From Campylobacter gracilis (GTDB lineage Bacteria; Campylobacterota; Campylobacteria; Campylobacterales; Campylobacteraceae), in the NCBI RefSeq assembly GCF_001190745.1, contig NZ_CP012196.1, positions 124,001 to 188,000 of the forward strand: DNA of 64,000 nt. Direction: 5' to 3'. A program made the translations under genes and the position numbers. The number at the start of each line of letters is the position of its first letter. The first letter of the stretch is position 1. Below, in pieces: positions 53,461 through 63,466 of this stretch. The notes below the pieces were generated by a model. It saw nothing but the letters and a program-made list of their open reading frames with translations, did not search any database and had not been told where the DNA came from.

Positions 53461-54339
53461 ATGAAAATTTCAAAATATAATGCGAGCGGAAATGATTTTG
53501 TAATATTTACGGATTCAGTTAAGGCGGATAGATCCAAGCTAGCGCGCGAACTATGCGATAGGCGCGATGGAGTAGGTGCCGACGGGCTCATCGTCGTGCT
53601 GCCGAAATTTAACGGTATCGAGGGGATAAACTTTGAGTGGGAATTTTACAATAGCGACGGCAGCAGCGCCGATATGTGCGGCAACGGCTCGCGAGCGGTA
53701 TGCATGTATGCGTATGAAAATTTCTTGGCCGCGCAGAGTATGAAATTCCTAAGTGGCGCAGGCGTAATTAGCGGCGAAATTTTCGGTATTTTCGGCGGAA
53801 ATTTGAGTGAGAGCATGCGCGGCGAGCTACGCAATGTAAGCTTTGGCGAGATTTTCAATCTGCGTCCTAATGCTCACGCGTTAGTAGCTAACGTAGAGGT
53901 AATGTTAACTCGTCCTAAACGCCTAGGCGAAAGCTTTGAAGAAGCAGGGCTAACGTGGTATTTTTATAACACAGGAGTGCCGCACTTAGTAACTTTTGTT
54001 AGCGATCTAAATGAGTTTGATGCCGTGCTGGCCCGCGATCTGCGCGAAAAGTATAACGCTAACGTTAATTATGCGTTAGTTCAAAGTCGCCTCGCAAGCA
54101 AAATTTTAAAAGTGCGTACCTTTGAGCGTGGCGTAGAGGCAGAAACGCTTGCATGCGGTACAGGGATGGCGGCATGCTTCATCGCAGGCGTCGAAAATAT
54201 GGGGCTAGCTTCCGACATCCGCGTGATACCTGCAAGCGGCGAAACGCTAAATTTGCGCTTAGGAGATGGAGGTAAAATTTACTTTCGCGGCGACGTTAGG
54301 CATACTTTCGATGGCGAATTTATCGGATACGTGGAGTAG
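53461..54339 (+). CDS. dapF: Diaminopimelate epimerase
   Basis: 292 residues; ATG at 53461 is five bases after GAGGT (an adjacent ATG at 53458 is too close to it). The catalytic cysteines are in ADMCGNGSRAVCMYAYEN and LACGTGMAACFIAG; KYNASGNDFVIF and NTGVPHLVTFV are typical. It converts LL- to meso-diaminopimelate for lysine and peptidoglycan. Confidence 0.95.
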   Translation: MKISKYNASGNDFVIFTDSVKADRSKLARELCDRRDGVGADGLIVVLPKFNGIEGINFEWEFYNSDGSSADMCGNGSRAVCMYAYENFLAAQSMKFLSGAGVISGEIFGIFGGNLSESMRGELRNVSFGEIFNLRPNAHALVANVEVMLTRPKRLGESFEEAGLTWYFYNTGVPHLVTFVSDLNEFDAVLARDLREKYNANVNYALVQSRLASKILKVRTFERGVEAETLACGTGMAACFIAGVENMGLASDIRVIPASGETLNLRLGDGGKIYFRGDVRHTFDGEFIGYVE

Positions 54340-55053
54340 ACAGGGCGAAATTTCGAGCCGGTTTGCGCGATAATTCGTAAAATTTGTGAGTGTGATTTAT
54401 GCAAGATTTCGCTTTTCGCTACGTTTGATAAAATAATATATTTGCAATACAGCATTGGAATTTTAAAATTTTATGATGATGAAATTTTGAAATTTACAGG
54501 GCATGGTTTGCGTGAGAATTTTAATTTTGAGGTAAAATTTGTCGCATCGTCACAGAATCTAATTCCAAATTTCGGAATTTTATGAAATAAAATTTTAAAA
54601 TTTTGGTGCGCGAAATTTTACTACTAAGTTTGAAATTTTTTGATTGGATTCTGCACTTGTATTGCGCTAATTTAGGCTTCTGTGGAATTTAAGCGTTATA
54701 GCGTTATAAAATTTACGCTCTAGCCCGCTCATTCGGTTTATAAATTTTGCTGCCACCGCAAAAAATCCGCCGTGTTCGCACGAGTGAAATTCTGTCGTAT
54801 TTGCGCGAGTAAAATCCGCCACTAATAGCAAAAAGTGCGACATCAAGCAAATCCTCGCCGCGGGTAAAATCTGTCAGACGATAAAGGCTGGATTTATAGA
54901 TGCGGCAATTCTTGAAGCGCGGTAGAATTCGCTAACGACGATAAAAGCATAGTGTGGTTACGGCGAAATTTAAATTTGCGCCCGCCGAATTCTGCCGAGC
55001 CGTCATTTTGTCGTTTAAATTTTTAAATTCCATCCGCGTCGGTTTCGCTGAAA
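54340..55053. other. Intergenic region, RAATTY-rich, no gene recognised
   Basis: About 710 bases after dapF. The first 330 bases are dense in AAATTT, GAATTT and AAATTC words (for example GGAATTTTAAAATTTTATG near 54457). The remainder is GC-richer and shows AAAATCCGCC-type repeats near 54765-54830. No open frame is convincing. Confidence 0.5.
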
Positions 55054-55200
55054 CTAGGCATAAAATCTGATGATTAACTCTCTGGCGAGCGCTAAAATCA
55101 CGACGAAAATTATAAATTTTAATAAAGATTTTTGTCGCATCGCAACAAGCATAGCGATGCCGAATAAAACGAGCGCAATGTCTAAAAATGTATCTTTCAT
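55054..55200 (-). CDS. 48-residue two-helix membrane protein
   Basis: ATG at 55200 gives MKDTFLDIALVLFGIAMLVA, a short basic turn, then a second hydrophobic helix (FIIFVVILALARELII). It begins four bases after the stop of the preceding small membrane protein, so translational coupling is likely. It is too short for a family call. No ribosome-binding site of its own is seen. Confidence 0.5.
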   Translation of the reverse strand: MKDTFLDIALVLFGIAMLVAMRQKSLLKFIIFVVILALARELIIRFYA

Positions 55201-55204
55201 GAGC

Positions 55205-55366
55205 TTATATATATTTTATTTTAGCCAAAATGCCAAGTATGACAAGAAGTATTATAAAGCGCAAGATTGAACGCATGGAGGATAGATCGCCAAATTCTTT
55301 GTCATATTCCTTTTTTACCTCCCACTCGGCTTTCCATGCGAGCATTTTTACTATAAAATCCAGCAT
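55205..55366 (-). CDS. 53-residue single-helix membrane protein
   Basis: ATG at 55366, six bases after AAAAAGGAG; an in-frame ATG at 55396 lies before that site. The N terminus is an amphipathic charged segment (WKAEWEVKKEYDKEFGD) and the C terminus is a membrane helix (ILRFIILLVILGILAKIKY). With the next gene it forms a pair of tiny membrane proteins, downstream of a winged-helix-like gene on the same strand. Confidence 0.5.
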   Translation of the reverse strand: MLDFIVKMLAWKAEWEVKKEYDKEFGDLSSMRSILRFIILLVILGILAKIKYI

Positions 55367-55470
55367 TTTCATCTCCTTTTTTAAGGCGAGTCGCATAAAA
55401 CGAAATTTTGTCGCTCCACGTGAAATTAAAGAATTCTATCTAATTGGCGCTTAAAATTTTTAATTTTGGG

Positions 55471-55806
55471 CTATTTGTCGGCGTTTTGGACGAGCGTTTT
55501 TTCGTATTTTTCGATAAAGCTTCGCCCTGCCTCGCATAGGCGGTAGATGAAAATCTTCGATGCCTTGCCCGCATCAAGCCCCGTATCCTTAATGCTTTCG
55601 CGCTGCAGATAGCCCCAGTTTTTATGAATTATGTCAAGAGTCGATTTGATCGAGGTGTAGTTGCGCCCACTCGCAGTTGCGAATTCGTTCACGGGCCTCA
55701 TAAACTCTGCATCGCTTTGCTTATTGCGACACAAAAGCCCATCTTCGCCTTGCGATTCGACCAGTTTTAGCGTTTCATAAATGAGTTTATCTTTTAATTT
55801 GATCAT
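55471..55806 (-). CDS. Small winged-helix-like protein
   Basis: 111 residues from the ATG at 55806 (AAGGGAAAGCCG upstream); upstream in-frame codons to 55842 precede the ribosome-binding site. The sequence MIKLKDKLIYETLKLVESQG, RPVNEFATASGRNYTSIKST and a final basic helix suggests a compact helix-turn-helix or winged-helix protein; it may regulate its own operon through the inverted repeat just upstream. No family recognised. Confidence 0.55.
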   Translation of the reverse strand: MIKLKDKLIYETLKLVESQGEDGLLCRNKQSDAEFMRPVNEFATASGRNYTSIKSTLDIIHKNWGYLQRESIKDTGLDAGKASKIFIYRLCEAGRSFIEKYEKTLVQNADK

Positions 55807-55845
55807 CGGCTTTCCCTTGCATAATTGATATGGGCTTGTCAAAAT

Positions 55846-55876
55846 TATATCATAAAATTTGTATTTTTATGATATA
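55846..55876. repeat. 12-base inverted repeat upstream of the winged-helix-like gene
   Basis: TATATCATAAAA at 55846-55857 and TTTTATGATATA at 55865-55876 are perfect mates around a 7-base spacer. On the minus strand the left arm overlaps a TATAAT (+ coordinates 55844-55849), so this may be an operator of that promoter. Confidence 0.5.
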
Positions 55877-55889
55877 AAATTTCAAATAT

Positions 55890-57230
55890 CTAAAAGCTGA
55901 GTGCGAATTCGTGAAAGGGTATGACGTCACAGCGGATGCCCTCAATCTCGAGCCTACCGGAGTTTGCCATAGACACAACTTTTAAACTTGTGATGCCAAG
56001 CTTTTTGAGCACGCTTAAGATTTTGCGGAATTTCAAAAAGATAATGTCCGCGTCGCTGAATGGGATGACGAGAACCCCCATCTTTAGGCCTGGCAGGTAA
56101 AAATCCAGCTCTTTTGTGTAAAAAATCGGCGTATTTAGCCCCAAAAGCTCGCAAAAAAGGACGTTGGCAAATTTTTTAGAGAAGTCCTTTTTGCTTGTTA
56201 AAATTTCGCGCATGTTAAAATGTGAAAAATATAGTTTTTTTGCGCGCGTAGGCTCGCCAGCTTTGCTTAAAAATCTGATGAAATTTTCCCGCTCAAGCTT
56301 GGCGATAGTGCCGTATACCGCGTCTTTTGAGATCTTGATACGCGGCTTTAGCGCGGTGTAAATTTTATTTGCACTAAATGCGGTGTGGACAGAGCTTAGG
56401 CACTCTTTGAGGATTAAAATTTCCGTGCGGCTAAAGTTCGCCGCAAGCAGCCTCTGCTCGAATTCTAAAATTTCGGCAGGCGCTATGAAGGGGTTTTTTG
56501 CGCCGCCGCCTTGGGCTAAAAATGCCGAAATCATCGAGTTTATCTCGTTGTGGCGCTTGTCAAAGGCGATAAATTCCTCAAACGAAAGCGGCAAAAGCTC
56601 AAGCCGCTCAAAGCCTGGCAAAACTAACTCTTTATCGCGAGTAGAAATTATAATGCGCTTTAAATTTAGCCCCCCAGCAAAGCTTTGAAGCGATGAAATT
56701 TCAAAATCGGTGCTACTGAAATTATCTAAAAAAAGCGATGAAATTTGCTCGTTGGCGACTAAAAATTCTTTGATCTCGCGGAAGAAATTCTCGCTCCTGT
56801 TTTTTGTGCTGTAGAACTCCGCATTTTTTATGTTGTTTGAGCCGCCTGTGCTTGCGTTTTTTGCGTTTTTTGTATCTGTATTTTTTACGGCGGCGCGATA
56901 AATTTCATCTACGCTGGGCATATCCGCGTCTAGCGTAGCTTCTCTACTTATTTCATATTCATTTGCTTCGCTAGCCCTTGTATTGTCCGCACTATTTCTA
57001 GCCACAAAAATTGCATCATTCGCTACCGCCTCTTCAAGGCGTAGATCGGCTAAATTCAGGTACAAAATTTCATCTTTTTTAAGTTCCGAAATTTCATTTT
57101 TCAGCACGGCGCTTTTGCCGGAATTTAGCACTCCGTATATTATAGTTTTGGGCGAGTCTATACCTCTTTTGCGCGGGATAAAGCCTGCAAATTCCGGCGG
57201 ATTTTCGTAAAAAAATTTTAGATCATTCAT
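55890..57230 (-). CDS. AAA-type ATPase of the DUF4143/archaeal-ATPase kind, with insert
   Basis: 446 residues. Walker A IYGVLNSGKSAVLKNEI (about 32-48), Walker B-type SSLFLDNFSST, sensor IIISTRDKEL and the C-terminal wing-helix and nuclease-like part (FYTKELDFYLPGLKMGVLVI) match ATPases typically paired with DUF4143 domains. Residues about 76-145 are Asn/Ser/Thr-rich (KNAKNASTGGSNNIKNAEF), an insert between the Walker motifs. Such proteins are widespread and poorly characterised. The gene is divergent from the S10 operon with two palindromes in the shared gap. Confidence 0.72.
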   Translation of the reverse strand: MNDLKFFYENPPEFAGFIPRKRGIDSPKTIIYGVLNSGKSAVLKNEISELKKDEILYLNLADLRLEEAVANDAIFVARNSADNTRASEANEYEISREATLDADMPSVDEIYRAAVKNTDTKNAKNASTGGSNNIKNAEFYSTKNRSENFFREIKEFLVANEQISSLFLDNFSSTDFEISSLQSFAGGLNLKRIIISTRDKELVLPGFERLELLPLSFEEFIAFDKRHNEINSMISAFLAQGGGAKNPFIAPAEILEFEQRLLAANFSRTEILILKECLSSVHTAFSANKIYTALKPRIKISKDAVYGTIAKLERENFIRFLSKAGEPTRAKKLYFSHFNMREILTSKKDFSKKFANVLFCELLGLNTPIFYTKELDFYLPGLKMGVLVIPFSDADIIFLKFRKILSVLKKLGITSLKVVSMANSGRLEIEGIRCDVIPFHEFALSF

Positions 57231-57245
57231 GGCGAGTATTTTAAA

Positions 57246-57267
57246 ATTTTCCTTATTAAAAGGAAAT
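57246..57267. repeat. Palindrome copy 1 in the ATPase/rpsJ gap
   Basis: TTTTCCTTATTAAAAGGAAAT: TCCTT and AAGGA arms around an A/T centre, 16 bases from the ATPase start codon. A near-identical copy lies about 124 bases away. Confidence 0.55.
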
Positions 57268-57370
57268 AAATCCGAAAAATCCTATGGAATTTTTATATCT
57301 GTTTAAATTTATCCAAAATTTTTGTATTGAAATTTTTCGACACTCTAAAAATTTTCGAAATTTTATATAT

Positions 57371-57391
57371 TTTTCCTTATAAAAAGGAAAT
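57371..57391. repeat. Palindrome copy 2 in the ATPase/rpsJ gap
   Basis: TTTTCCTTATAAAAAGGAAAT, matching copy 1 except for one or two centre bases. It ends 25 bases before the -35 hexamer of the S10 promoter. Confidence 0.55.
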
Positions 57392-57416
57392 ATTTCCATA
57401 AAATTTGGCTATTTTC

Positions 57417-57445
57417 TTGACAAAAAGGGAGCGCTTTTATATAAT
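57417..57445 (+). promoter_or_regulatory. Consensus sigma-70 promoter of the S10 operon
   Basis: TTGACA at 57417-57422 and TATAAT at 57440-57445 with exactly 17 bases between. A full consensus is rare in Campylobacter and fits the demand for ribosomal-protein mRNA. The leader to rpsJ (about 55 bases) contains two small hairpins, TTTGTTTGAAACAAA and GTCGC-GCGTT-GCGAC. Confidence 0.85.
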
Positions 57446-57508
57446 GTGCGTCTTTTGTTTGAAACAAAGGGTCGCGCGTTGCGACAAGTTCTTTATTAAG
57501 GAAAAGTG

Positions 57509-57820
57509 ATGCAAAAAATTAGGTTAAAACTCAAGGCTTATGACCATCGAGTTTTAGATCGCACAGTTTCGGCTATCGTTGAAGCCGTAAAAAGAACAGG
57601 TGCGGACGTCAGAGGTCCCGTGCCGATGCCTACGAAGATTAAACGCTACACCGTTTTAAGATCTCCGCACGTAAATAAAGACTCCAGAGAGCAGTTTGAG
57701 ATGAAAATTCACGCTCGTATGCTAGACATCGTAGCGGCTACGCCAGATACGGTTGATTCGCTAACTAAGCTTGATTTGGCTCCGGAAGTCAACGTCGAAG
57801 TTCATGCGATGGGCAAATAA
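57509..57820 (+). CDS. rpsJ: 30S ribosomal protein S10
   Basis: 103 residues from the ATG at 57509 (AAGGAAAAGTG upstream; the adjacent GTG is part of the spacer). The signatures [20 protein letters not shown] and [20 protein letters not shown], with [18 protein letters not shown], are typical. S10 is a head protein of the small subunit and the NusE antitermination factor. First gene of the operon. Confidence 0.96.
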   Translation: MQKIRLKLKAYDHRVLDRTVSAIVEAVKRTGADVRGPVPMPTKIKRYTVLRSPHVNKDSREQFEMKIHARMLDIVAATPDTVDSLTKLDLAPEVNVEVHAMGK

Positions 57821-57831
57821 GGGGTAAAACA

Positions 57832-58410
57832 ATGGAATATATTGTAGAAAAAATAGGTATGAGTAGGACGATCGACACGAGCAGCACGCCCGTGACGCTT
57901 TTACGACTTATCAATACCAAAATTTGCGAAGTTTGCGATGAGAAAAAAGCTATCGTAGCCTACGCAGACGGCAAGGCGTATAACAAAGCTATCGCCGGCA
58001 TTCAAAAGAAATATAGTTTGAGTAAGGAATTTAATAAATTTGCGACGTTAAGCTTAGAAAATGCCGAGCTTGGCGATCAAAATTTAGATGTTTTGAGCGA
58101 GGCCAAGATCGTCAAAGTAAGCTTCAGATCAAAAGGCAAAGGCTATCAAGGCGTCATTAAGCGCCATGGCTTTGCAGGCGGCCCTGCAGCGCACGGTAGC
58201 CGCTTCCACCGAAGGCCTGGTTCTATTGGCAACTGCGAGTGGCCCGGTCGCGTTCAGCCTGGTATGCGGATGGCGGGACACACTGGAAATGAAACGATCA
58301 CTGCCAAAAACGAAGTCGTAAGCTTTGATGCCGAGAATAAAATTTTGGTGCTTAAGGGCTCGGTTCCTGGATTTAACGGCGCAATGGGCAGAATAAGGAT
58401 AGTAAAATGA
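57832..58410 (+). CDS. rplC: 50S ribosomal protein L3
   Basis: 192 residues. GMSRTID, then the loop [20 protein letters not shown] and [13 protein letters not shown] that reaches the peptidyl-transferase centre, and [15 protein letters not shown]. Starts 12 bases after rpsJ and overlaps rplD by four bases (ATGA). Confidence 0.97.
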   Translation: MEYIVEKIGMSRTIDTSSTPVTLLRLINTKICEVCDEKKAIVAYADGKAYNKAIAGIQKKYSLSKEFNKFATLSLENAELGDQNLDVLSEAKIVKVSFRSKGKGYQGVIKRHGFAGGPAAHGSRFHRRPGSIGNCEWPGRVQPGMRMAGHTGNETITAKNEVVSFDAENKILVLKGSVPGFNGAMGRIRIVK

Positions 58411-59021
58411 GTAAAGTAAGCGTGCTTAACGAAAAACTGGAAAAAGCAAGCGAAATTGAAATCCCTGCGAAATTTTCGGAAGTCAATTCGCACAATCTAT
58501 ATTTATACGTCAAATCTTACCTTGCTTCGCTTCGCGCAAATACGGCTAACGCTAAAACTCGCGCCGAGGTTAGCGGCGGCGGTAAAAAACCGTGGCGACA
58601 AAAGGGTCGCGGTGGCGCACGTGCGGGCTCAACGAGAACCAATGTCTGGGTAGGCGGCGCGGTCGCATTCGGTCCGACTAACGAGCGAAATTACGAGCAG
58701 AAGGTCAATAAAAAGCAAAAACGCCTTGCGCTGGAATTTGCTATCAATGAGAAAGCAAACGAGGGTAAAATTTTTATCTTCGACGATTTGGAGCTAAAAA
58801 GCGGTAAAACCAAAGATGCGGCAAATTTTATCAAGAAACTGGGCGTTAGAGATGCGTTGATCGTTAAAAACGAGCTGGACGCACAAACTCTTTTGGCCTA
58901 TAGAAATCTTAAGAATTGCTATGTCATTGATGCAAGCGAGGTCAATGCTTACCTGATAGCAGTTTACGGCTCAGTCGTATTCGAAAAAGCGGCATTTGAA
59001 TCAATAGTGAAAGAGGACTAA
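58407..59021 (+). CDS. rplD: 50S ribosomal protein L4
   Basis: 204 residues. The long loop [20 protein letters not shown] and [20 protein letters not shown] lines the exit tunnel. In E. coli L4 is the autogenous repressor of this operon; whether that holds here is unknown. Confidence 0.97.
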   Translation: MSKVSVLNEKLEKASEIEIPAKFSEVNSHNLYLYVKSYLASLRANTANAKTRAEVSGGGKKPWRQKGRGGARAGSTRTNVWVGGAVAFGPTNERNYEQKVNKKQKRLALEFAINEKANEGKIFIFDDLELKSGKTKDAANFIKKLGVRDALIVKNELDAQTLLAYRNLKNCYVIDASEVNAYLIAVYGSVVFEKAAFESIVKED

Positions 59022-59022
59022 A

Positions 59023-59304
59023 ATGGCAGATATAACAGATATCAAAACGATCCTTTATACGGAAAAGTCTCTCGGTCTTCAAGAAAACGGCGTGGTCGTT
59101 ATCCAAACTAGCCCGTCGGTTACGAAAAACGGACTAAAGAGCGTTTTAAAAAACTATTTCGGGATCACTCCGCTAAAGATAAATTCTTTAAGACAGGACG
59201 GCAAAGTAAAAAGATTTAGAGGTAAAATGGGCGCTAGAAACGATGTAAAAAAATTCTACGTCAAACTACCTGAGGGCGCAAGCCTAGAAAGCATGGAGGC
59301 GTAA
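59023..59304 (+). CDS. rplW: 50S ribosomal protein L23
   Basis: 93 residues; [20 protein letters not shown] and the loop [20 protein letters not shown] are diagnostic. L23 docks trigger factor and SRP at the tunnel exit. One base separates it from rplD and from rplB. Confidence 0.96.
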   Translation: MADITDIKTILYTEKSLGLQENGVVVIQTSPSVTKNGLKSVLKNYFGITPLKINSLRQDGKVKRFRGKMGARNDVKKFYVKLPEGASLESMEA

Positions 59305-59305
59305 A

Positions 59306-60136
59306 ATGGCGATTAAAACTTATAAACCGTATACTCCAAGTAGAAGATTTATGACCGGTCTTAGCAGCGAGGATATCACTGCAAAAGCTAGCGTTAGAGG
59401 CTTGCTCGTTAAAATTCCTGCCGCAGCCGGAAGAAACAACAATGGTCGCATTACCAGTCGCCATAAACAAGCCGGAGCAGCTAAACTTTATAGAATTATC
59501 GATTTTAAGCGAAATAAATTCGGTGTTCCTGGCAAAGTCGAGGCGATCGAATACGATCCGAATCGCAACTGCCGTATCGCATTGATCTCATACGCAGACG
59601 GCGAGAAGCGCTACATCATCAAGCCTAATGATCTTAATGTGGGCGACGTAGTAGCAGCTGCCGAGGGCGGATTAGATATTAAACCCGGCAACGCGATGAA
59701 GATGAAAAACATCCCTGTGGGAACTATCCTGCACAATATCGAGTTAAAACCCGGCAAAGGCGCCCAAATGGCACGTAGCGCAGGAAGTTATGCTCAGCTT
59801 ATGGGTAAAGAGGAAAAATACGTCATTTTGCGTCTGCCTAGCGGCGAGATGAGAAGAGTGCTCGCAGAGTGCATGGCTAGTATCGGCGTAGTAGGTAACG
59901 AAGAGTGGGCAAACGTCGTCATCGGCAAAGCCGGACGCAATCGCCACAGAGGTATCCGTCCTCAAACCAGAGGTTCTGCAATGAACCCGGTTGATCACCC
60001 ACACGGCGGTGGCGAGGGTAAGAAAAACTCCGGCCGCCATCCGGTAACTCCGTGGGGCAAACCGACGAAGGGCTATAAAACTCGCCATAAAAAAGCGAGC
60101 GATAAGCTTATAATTTCAAGAAGGAAAGGAAAATAA
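59306..60136 (+). CDS. rplB: 50S ribosomal protein L2
   Basis: 276 residues. [44 protein letters not shown] and the C-terminal [13 protein letters not shown] with the conserved His near the peptidyl-transferase centre. Two bases precede rpsS. Confidence 0.97.
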   Translation: MAIKTYKPYTPSRRFMTGLSSEDITAKASVRGLLVKIPAAAGRNNNGRITSRHKQAGAAKLYRIIDFKRNKFGVPGKVEAIEYDPNRNCRIALISYADGEKRYIIKPNDLNVGDVVAAAEGGLDIKPGNAMKMKNIPVGTILHNIELKPGKGAQMARSAGSYAQLMGKEEKYVILRLPSGEMRRVLAECMASIGVVGNEEWANVVIGKAGRNRHRGIRPQTRGSAMNPVDHPHGGGEGKKNSGRHPVTPWGKPTKGYKTRHKKASDKLIISRRKGK

Positions 60137-60138
60137 AA

Positions 60139-60420
60139 ATGGCTAGATCGCTAAAAAAAGGTCCTTTCGTAGATGATCACGTAATGAAAAAAGTCGTTGC
60201 GGCGAAGAAAGCCGGCGATAACAAACCGATCAAGACTTGGTCGAGACGAAGCACGATCGTGCCTGAGATGATCGGACTTACGTTTAACGTTCATAACGGA
60301 AAGAATTTTATCCCGGTTTACGTTACCGAACATCATATCGGTTATAAATTAGGCGAGTTCGCTCCTACGCGCACTTTCAAGGGCCACAAAGGCTCCGTGC
60401 AGAAAAAGATCGGCAAGTAA
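60139..60420 (+). CDS. rpsS: 30S ribosomal protein S19
   Basis: 93 residues, [19 protein letters not shown] and [33 protein letters not shown] head protein of the 30S subunit near the A-site tRNA. Confidence 0.97.
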   Translation: MARSLKKGPFVDDHVMKKVVAAKKAGDNKPIKTWSRRSTIVPEMIGLTFNVHNGKNFIPVYVTEHHIGYKLGEFAPTRTFKGHKGSVQKKIGK

Positions 60421-60429
60421 GGATAGCAT

Positions 60430-60762
60430 ATGAGTAAATCAACTATTAAATTTGTTCGCCTTTCGCCGACAAAAGCAAGACTTATCGCAAAGCAAATTCA
60501 AGGCATGAATGCGGAATTTGCCCTTGCTACTTTAGAATTTACGCCTAATCGCGGCGCGAAATATATCGCTACGGCGATTTCAAGCGCGGTCGCAAACGGC
60601 GGCTTTGAGCCTGAAGAGGTCGTAGTTACCAGCTGCCGAGTGGATGCGGGTCCCGTACTTAAGAGATTTCGTCCGCGCGCCAGAGGTACGGCTAGCCGTA
60701 TCCGCAAGCCTACTTCGCACATCATCGTCGAAGTAGCAAAACCAAGTAAGAAGGAAGCGTAA
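60430..60762 (+). CDS. rplV: 50S ribosomal protein L22
   Basis: 110 residues. [19 protein letters not shown] at the N terminus and the beta-hairpin [20 protein letters not shown] that lines the exit tunnel, where macrolide-resistance changes occur in other bacteria. The stop touches the rpsC ATG. Confidence 0.96.
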   Translation: MSKSTIKFVRLSPTKARLIAKQIQGMNAEFALATLEFTPNRGAKYIATAISSAVANGGFEPEEVVVTSCRVDAGPVLKRFRPRARGTASRIRKPTSHIIVEVAKPSKKEA

Positions 60763-61458
60763 ATGGGACAGAAAGTAAATCCGATCGGTTTAAGATTAGG
60801 AATTAATCGAAATTGGGAGTCTAGATGGTTCCCTTCTAAAGCGACGCTTTCCGAGAGTATCGGCGAGGATTACAAGATTCGCAAATTTTTAAAAGCCAAG
60901 CTTTACTATGCGGGAATTAGCCAAATTCTTATCGAAAGAACGGCTAAGAAAATTCGCGTAACGATCGTAGCCGCAAGACCGGGTATTATCATCGGCAAAA
61001 AAGGCGGCGAGGTCGAAAATTTAAGAAGCGAAGTCGTTAAGCTAGTCAATAAAGACATAGCCATTAATATCAAAGAGGAGCGCAAAGTAGGCTCGAACGC
61101 ACTTTTGGCTGCGGAAAACGTAGCTATGCAACTAGAGCGTCGCGTTGCATTCCGCCGCGCTATGAAGAAAGTCATCCAAGGCGCTCAAAAAGCGGGCGCA
61201 AAGGGAATTAAAATTTGCGTCGCAGGTCGCTTGGGCGGTGCAGAGATGGCTAGAACCGAATGGTATTTGGAGGGACGCGTTCCGCTTCATACTCTAAGGG
61301 CTAGGATCGATTACGGCTTTGCCGAAGCGCATACGACCTACGGCAATATCGGCATTAAGGTTTGGATCTTTAAGGGTGAAATTTTACAAAAAGGCATCCA
61401 GGCTGAAAAAACCGACGATGCGCCTAAAAAAACACGCAGACCAAGAAGAGGTAAATAG
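60763..61458 (+). CDS. rpsC: 30S ribosomal protein S3
   Basis: 231 residues: [22 protein letters not shown] motif [18 protein letters not shown]-like segment (actual [16 protein letters not shown]) and [20 protein letters not shown]. Part of the mRNA entry tunnel helicase activity. The C-terminal tail is Lys/Arg-rich ([10 protein letters not shown]). Confidence 0.97.
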   Translation: MGQKVNPIGLRLGINRNWESRWFPSKATLSESIGEDYKIRKFLKAKLYYAGISQILIERTAKKIRVTIVAARPGIIIGKKGGEVENLRSEVVKLVNKDIAINIKEERKVGSNALLAAENVAMQLERRVAFRRAMKKVIQGAQKAGAKGIKICVAGRLGGAEMARTEWYLEGRVPLHTLRARIDYGFAEAHTTYGNIGIKVWIFKGEILQKGIQAEKTDDAPKKTRRPRRGK

Positions 61459-61460
61459 TT

Positions 61461-61886
61461 ATGTTGATGCCAAAAAGAACAAAATACCGCAAGATGATGA
61501 AAGGTCGCAATCGCGGCTATGCGACGAGAGGAAATTCCTTGACGTTCGGCGATTTCGGTATCAAAGCGGTAGAGGCGGGTAGGGTAAATTCTCGCCAGAT
61601 CGAAGCGGCTCGTGTCGCGATGACGCGCTTCGTGAATCGTCAAGCTAAAATTTGGATTAAGGTATTCCCAGACAAACCGCTTACCAAAAAGCCTCTACAA
61701 ACTCGTATGGGTAAGGGTAAGAGCGGCGTAGAAGAGTGGGTAATGAATATAAAACCGGGCAGGATCATTTTCGAGATGACCGGCGTTAGCGAAGAGGTTG
61801 CTAAAGAGGCGCTTATGCTTTCGATTCATAAACTACCTTTTAAAACGAAAATCGTAAGTAGGGAAAGCGAAAATGAAATATACTGA
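61461..61886 (+). CDS. rplP: 50S ribosomal protein L16
   Basis: 141 residues starting [20 protein letters not shown]. The Gly/Arg-rich loop [18 protein letters not shown] contacts the A-site tRNA region. Its last 14 bases overlap rpmC. Confidence 0.97.
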   Translation: MLMPKRTKYRKMMKGRNRGYATRGNSLTFGDFGIKAVEAGRVNSRQIEAARVAMTRFVNRQAKIWIKVFPDKPLTKKPLQTRMGKGKSGVEEWVMNIKPGRIIFEMTGVSEEVAKEALMLSIHKLPFKTKIVSRESENEIY

Positions 61887-62055
61887 TTTGAAAGATAAAG
61901 ATTTGGCTGAGCTAAATTCTATGTTGAAACAAAGTAAGTTGCTTTTATTTACGGCTAGACAAAAGCTAAAAACTATGCAGTTAAGCAATCCTAACGAGAT
62001 TCGCGCTATCAAAAAAGATATCGCTAGAATCAACACCGCTATTAAAGCGAAATAA
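61873..62055 (+). CDS. rpmC: 50S ribosomal protein L29
   Basis: 60 residues, two long helices ([20 protein letters not shown] and [20 protein letters not shown]), the L29 fold at the tunnel exit. ATG overlaps rplP, indicating coupling. Confidence 0.95.
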   Translation: MKYTDLKDKDLAELNSMLKQSKLLLFTARQKLKTMQLSNPNEIRAIKKDIARINTAIKAK

Positions 62056-62064
62056 GGATAGGTT

Positions 62065-62316
62065 ATGGCATTTAAAAGAGAAATTCAAGGCGTAGTTGTA
62101 AAGAAGGCGGGCGATAAAACAGCTACCGTTTTGGTAGAAAGAAGGGTTATGCACCCTAGATATAGAAAGATCGTAAAAAGATTTAAAAAATATCTGATCC
62201 ACGATGAGAACAACGTCGTAAAGATCGGCGATACCATATCTGCGATTGAGTGCAGACCGCTAAGCGCTAGAAAATCGTTTCGCTTAAAAGCGGTTTTGAA
62301 AACAGGAGTTGAATAA
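62065..62316 (+). CDS. rpsQ: 30S ribosomal protein S17
   Basis: 83 residues. [34 protein letters not shown] and [16 protein letters not shown] are the family motifs. It overlaps rplN by one base. Confidence 0.96.
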   Translation: MAFKREIQGVVVKKAGDKTATVLVERRVMHPRYRKIVKRFKKYLIHDENNVVKIGDTISAIECRPLSARKSFRLKAVLKTGVE

Positions 62317-62684
62317 TGATACAGAGTTTTACCAGACTTGCGGTAGCTGATAATAGCGGCGCAAAAGAACTTATGTGTATTAAAGTTTTGGGCGGCAGCA
62401 AAAGAAGATACGCTACAATCGGTGATATCATCGTTTGCTCTGTAAAAAAAGCGCTCCCTAACGGCAAGATTAAGCGCGGTCAAGTAGTAAAAGCCGTAGT
62501 CGTTCGTACGACTAAAGAGTTGCACAGAGGCAACGGCTCACTAATTAGATTCGATGAGAACGCAGCCGTTATTTTGGATTCAAAAAAAGAGCCGATCGGT
62601 ACTCGTATTTTCGGTCCTATCGGTAGAGAGGTCAGATACGGCGGTTTTATGAAGATCGTTTCGCTGGCTCCGGAGGTTTTATAA
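62316..62684 (+). CDS. rplN: 50S ribosomal protein L14
   Basis: 122 residues beginning [20 protein letters not shown] with [17 protein letters not shown] and [11 protein letters not shown]. It lies at the subunit interface. It overlaps rplX by one base. Confidence 0.97.
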   Translation: MIQSFTRLAVADNSGAKELMCIKVLGGSKRRYATIGDIIVCSVKKALPNGKIKRGQVVKAVVVRTTKELHRGNGSLIRFDENAAVILDSKKEPIGTRIFGPIGREVRYGGFMKIVSLAPEVL

Positions 62685-62917
62685 TGGCAGTAAAATTTAA
62701 GATTAAAAAGGGTGATCAAGTAAAGATCATCGCAGGTGACGATAAGGGCAAAACAGGTACCGTTAAGGCCGTCTTTCCTAAAAAAGCTCAAGTTATCGTC
62801 GAGGGTTGTAAAATGGCTAAAAAGGCTATCAAACCAACCGAGCAAAATCCGCAAGGCGGCTTTACAAGCAAAGAGATGCCTATGGATATTTCAAACGTTG
62901 CGTTGGTAGAGGGTTGA
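62684..62917 (+). CDS. rplX: 50S ribosomal protein L24
   Basis: 77 residues; KOW motif [20 protein letters not shown] at the N terminus and ISNVALVEG at the end. An early assembly protein of the 50S subunit. Confidence 0.95.
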   Translation: MAVKFKIKKGDQVKIIAGDDKGKTGTVKAVFPKKAQVIVEGCKMAKKAIKPTEQNPQGGFTSKEMPMDISNVALVEG

Positions 62918-62919
62918 TT

Positions 62920-63465
62920 ATGAGCAGACTAAAAGATAAATACGCTAATTCCATCAGAGCTGCTTTGCAGAAAGAATTTGATATAAAAAATCCTATGCTT
63001 ATCCCGGCGCTTGAAAAGATCGTTATCAGCGTAGGAACGGGCGAATCGAGCAAAGATCAAAAGGTGCTTCAAAATATGGCCGATACTATCTCACTGATCG
63101 CAGGCCAAAAAGCGCTTATCGTCAATGCAAAAAAATCGGTTGCCGGTTTTAAAGTGCGCGAAGGTTTCCCGGTAGGCATAATGGTTACATTACGAAAAGA
63201 GCAGATGTTTGCCTTCCTGGACAAACTGATCTCTATCGCGCTTCCTAGAGTTAAGGATTTCCGAGGACTACCTAGAACGGGCTTTGACGGACGCGGCAAT
63301 TATAACTTCGGCTTGCAAGAGCAGCTGATGTTCCCAGAGGTCGAATACGATCAAATTTTAAAAACTCACGGTATGAATATAACCGTCGTAACGACTACAA
63401 ATAACGATAAAGAGGCATTTAAATTGCTAGAGTTATTCGGCATGCCTTTTGCAAAAGGAAAATGA
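62920..63465 (+). CDS. rplE: 50S ribosomal protein L5
   Basis: 181 residues from the ATG at 62920 (an in-frame TTG at 62914 lies in the rplX end). [40 protein letters not shown] and [20 protein letters not shown] are typical; it contacts 5S rRNA and P-site tRNA. Confidence 0.97.
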   Translation: MSRLKDKYANSIRAALQKEFDIKNPMLIPALEKIVISVGTGESSKDQKVLQNMADTISLIAGQKALIVNAKKSVAGFKVREGFPVGIMVTLRKEQMFAFLDKLISIALPRVKDFRGLPRTGFDGRGNYNFGLQEQLMFPEVEYDQILKTHGMNITVVTTTNNDKEAFKLLELFGMPFAKGK

Positions 63466-63466
63466 T

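Noticed and set aside
55070-55270. 66-residue plus-strand frame
   Set aside because: It is antisense to the two small membrane-protein genes, which have better composition and, for one, a ribosome-binding site.
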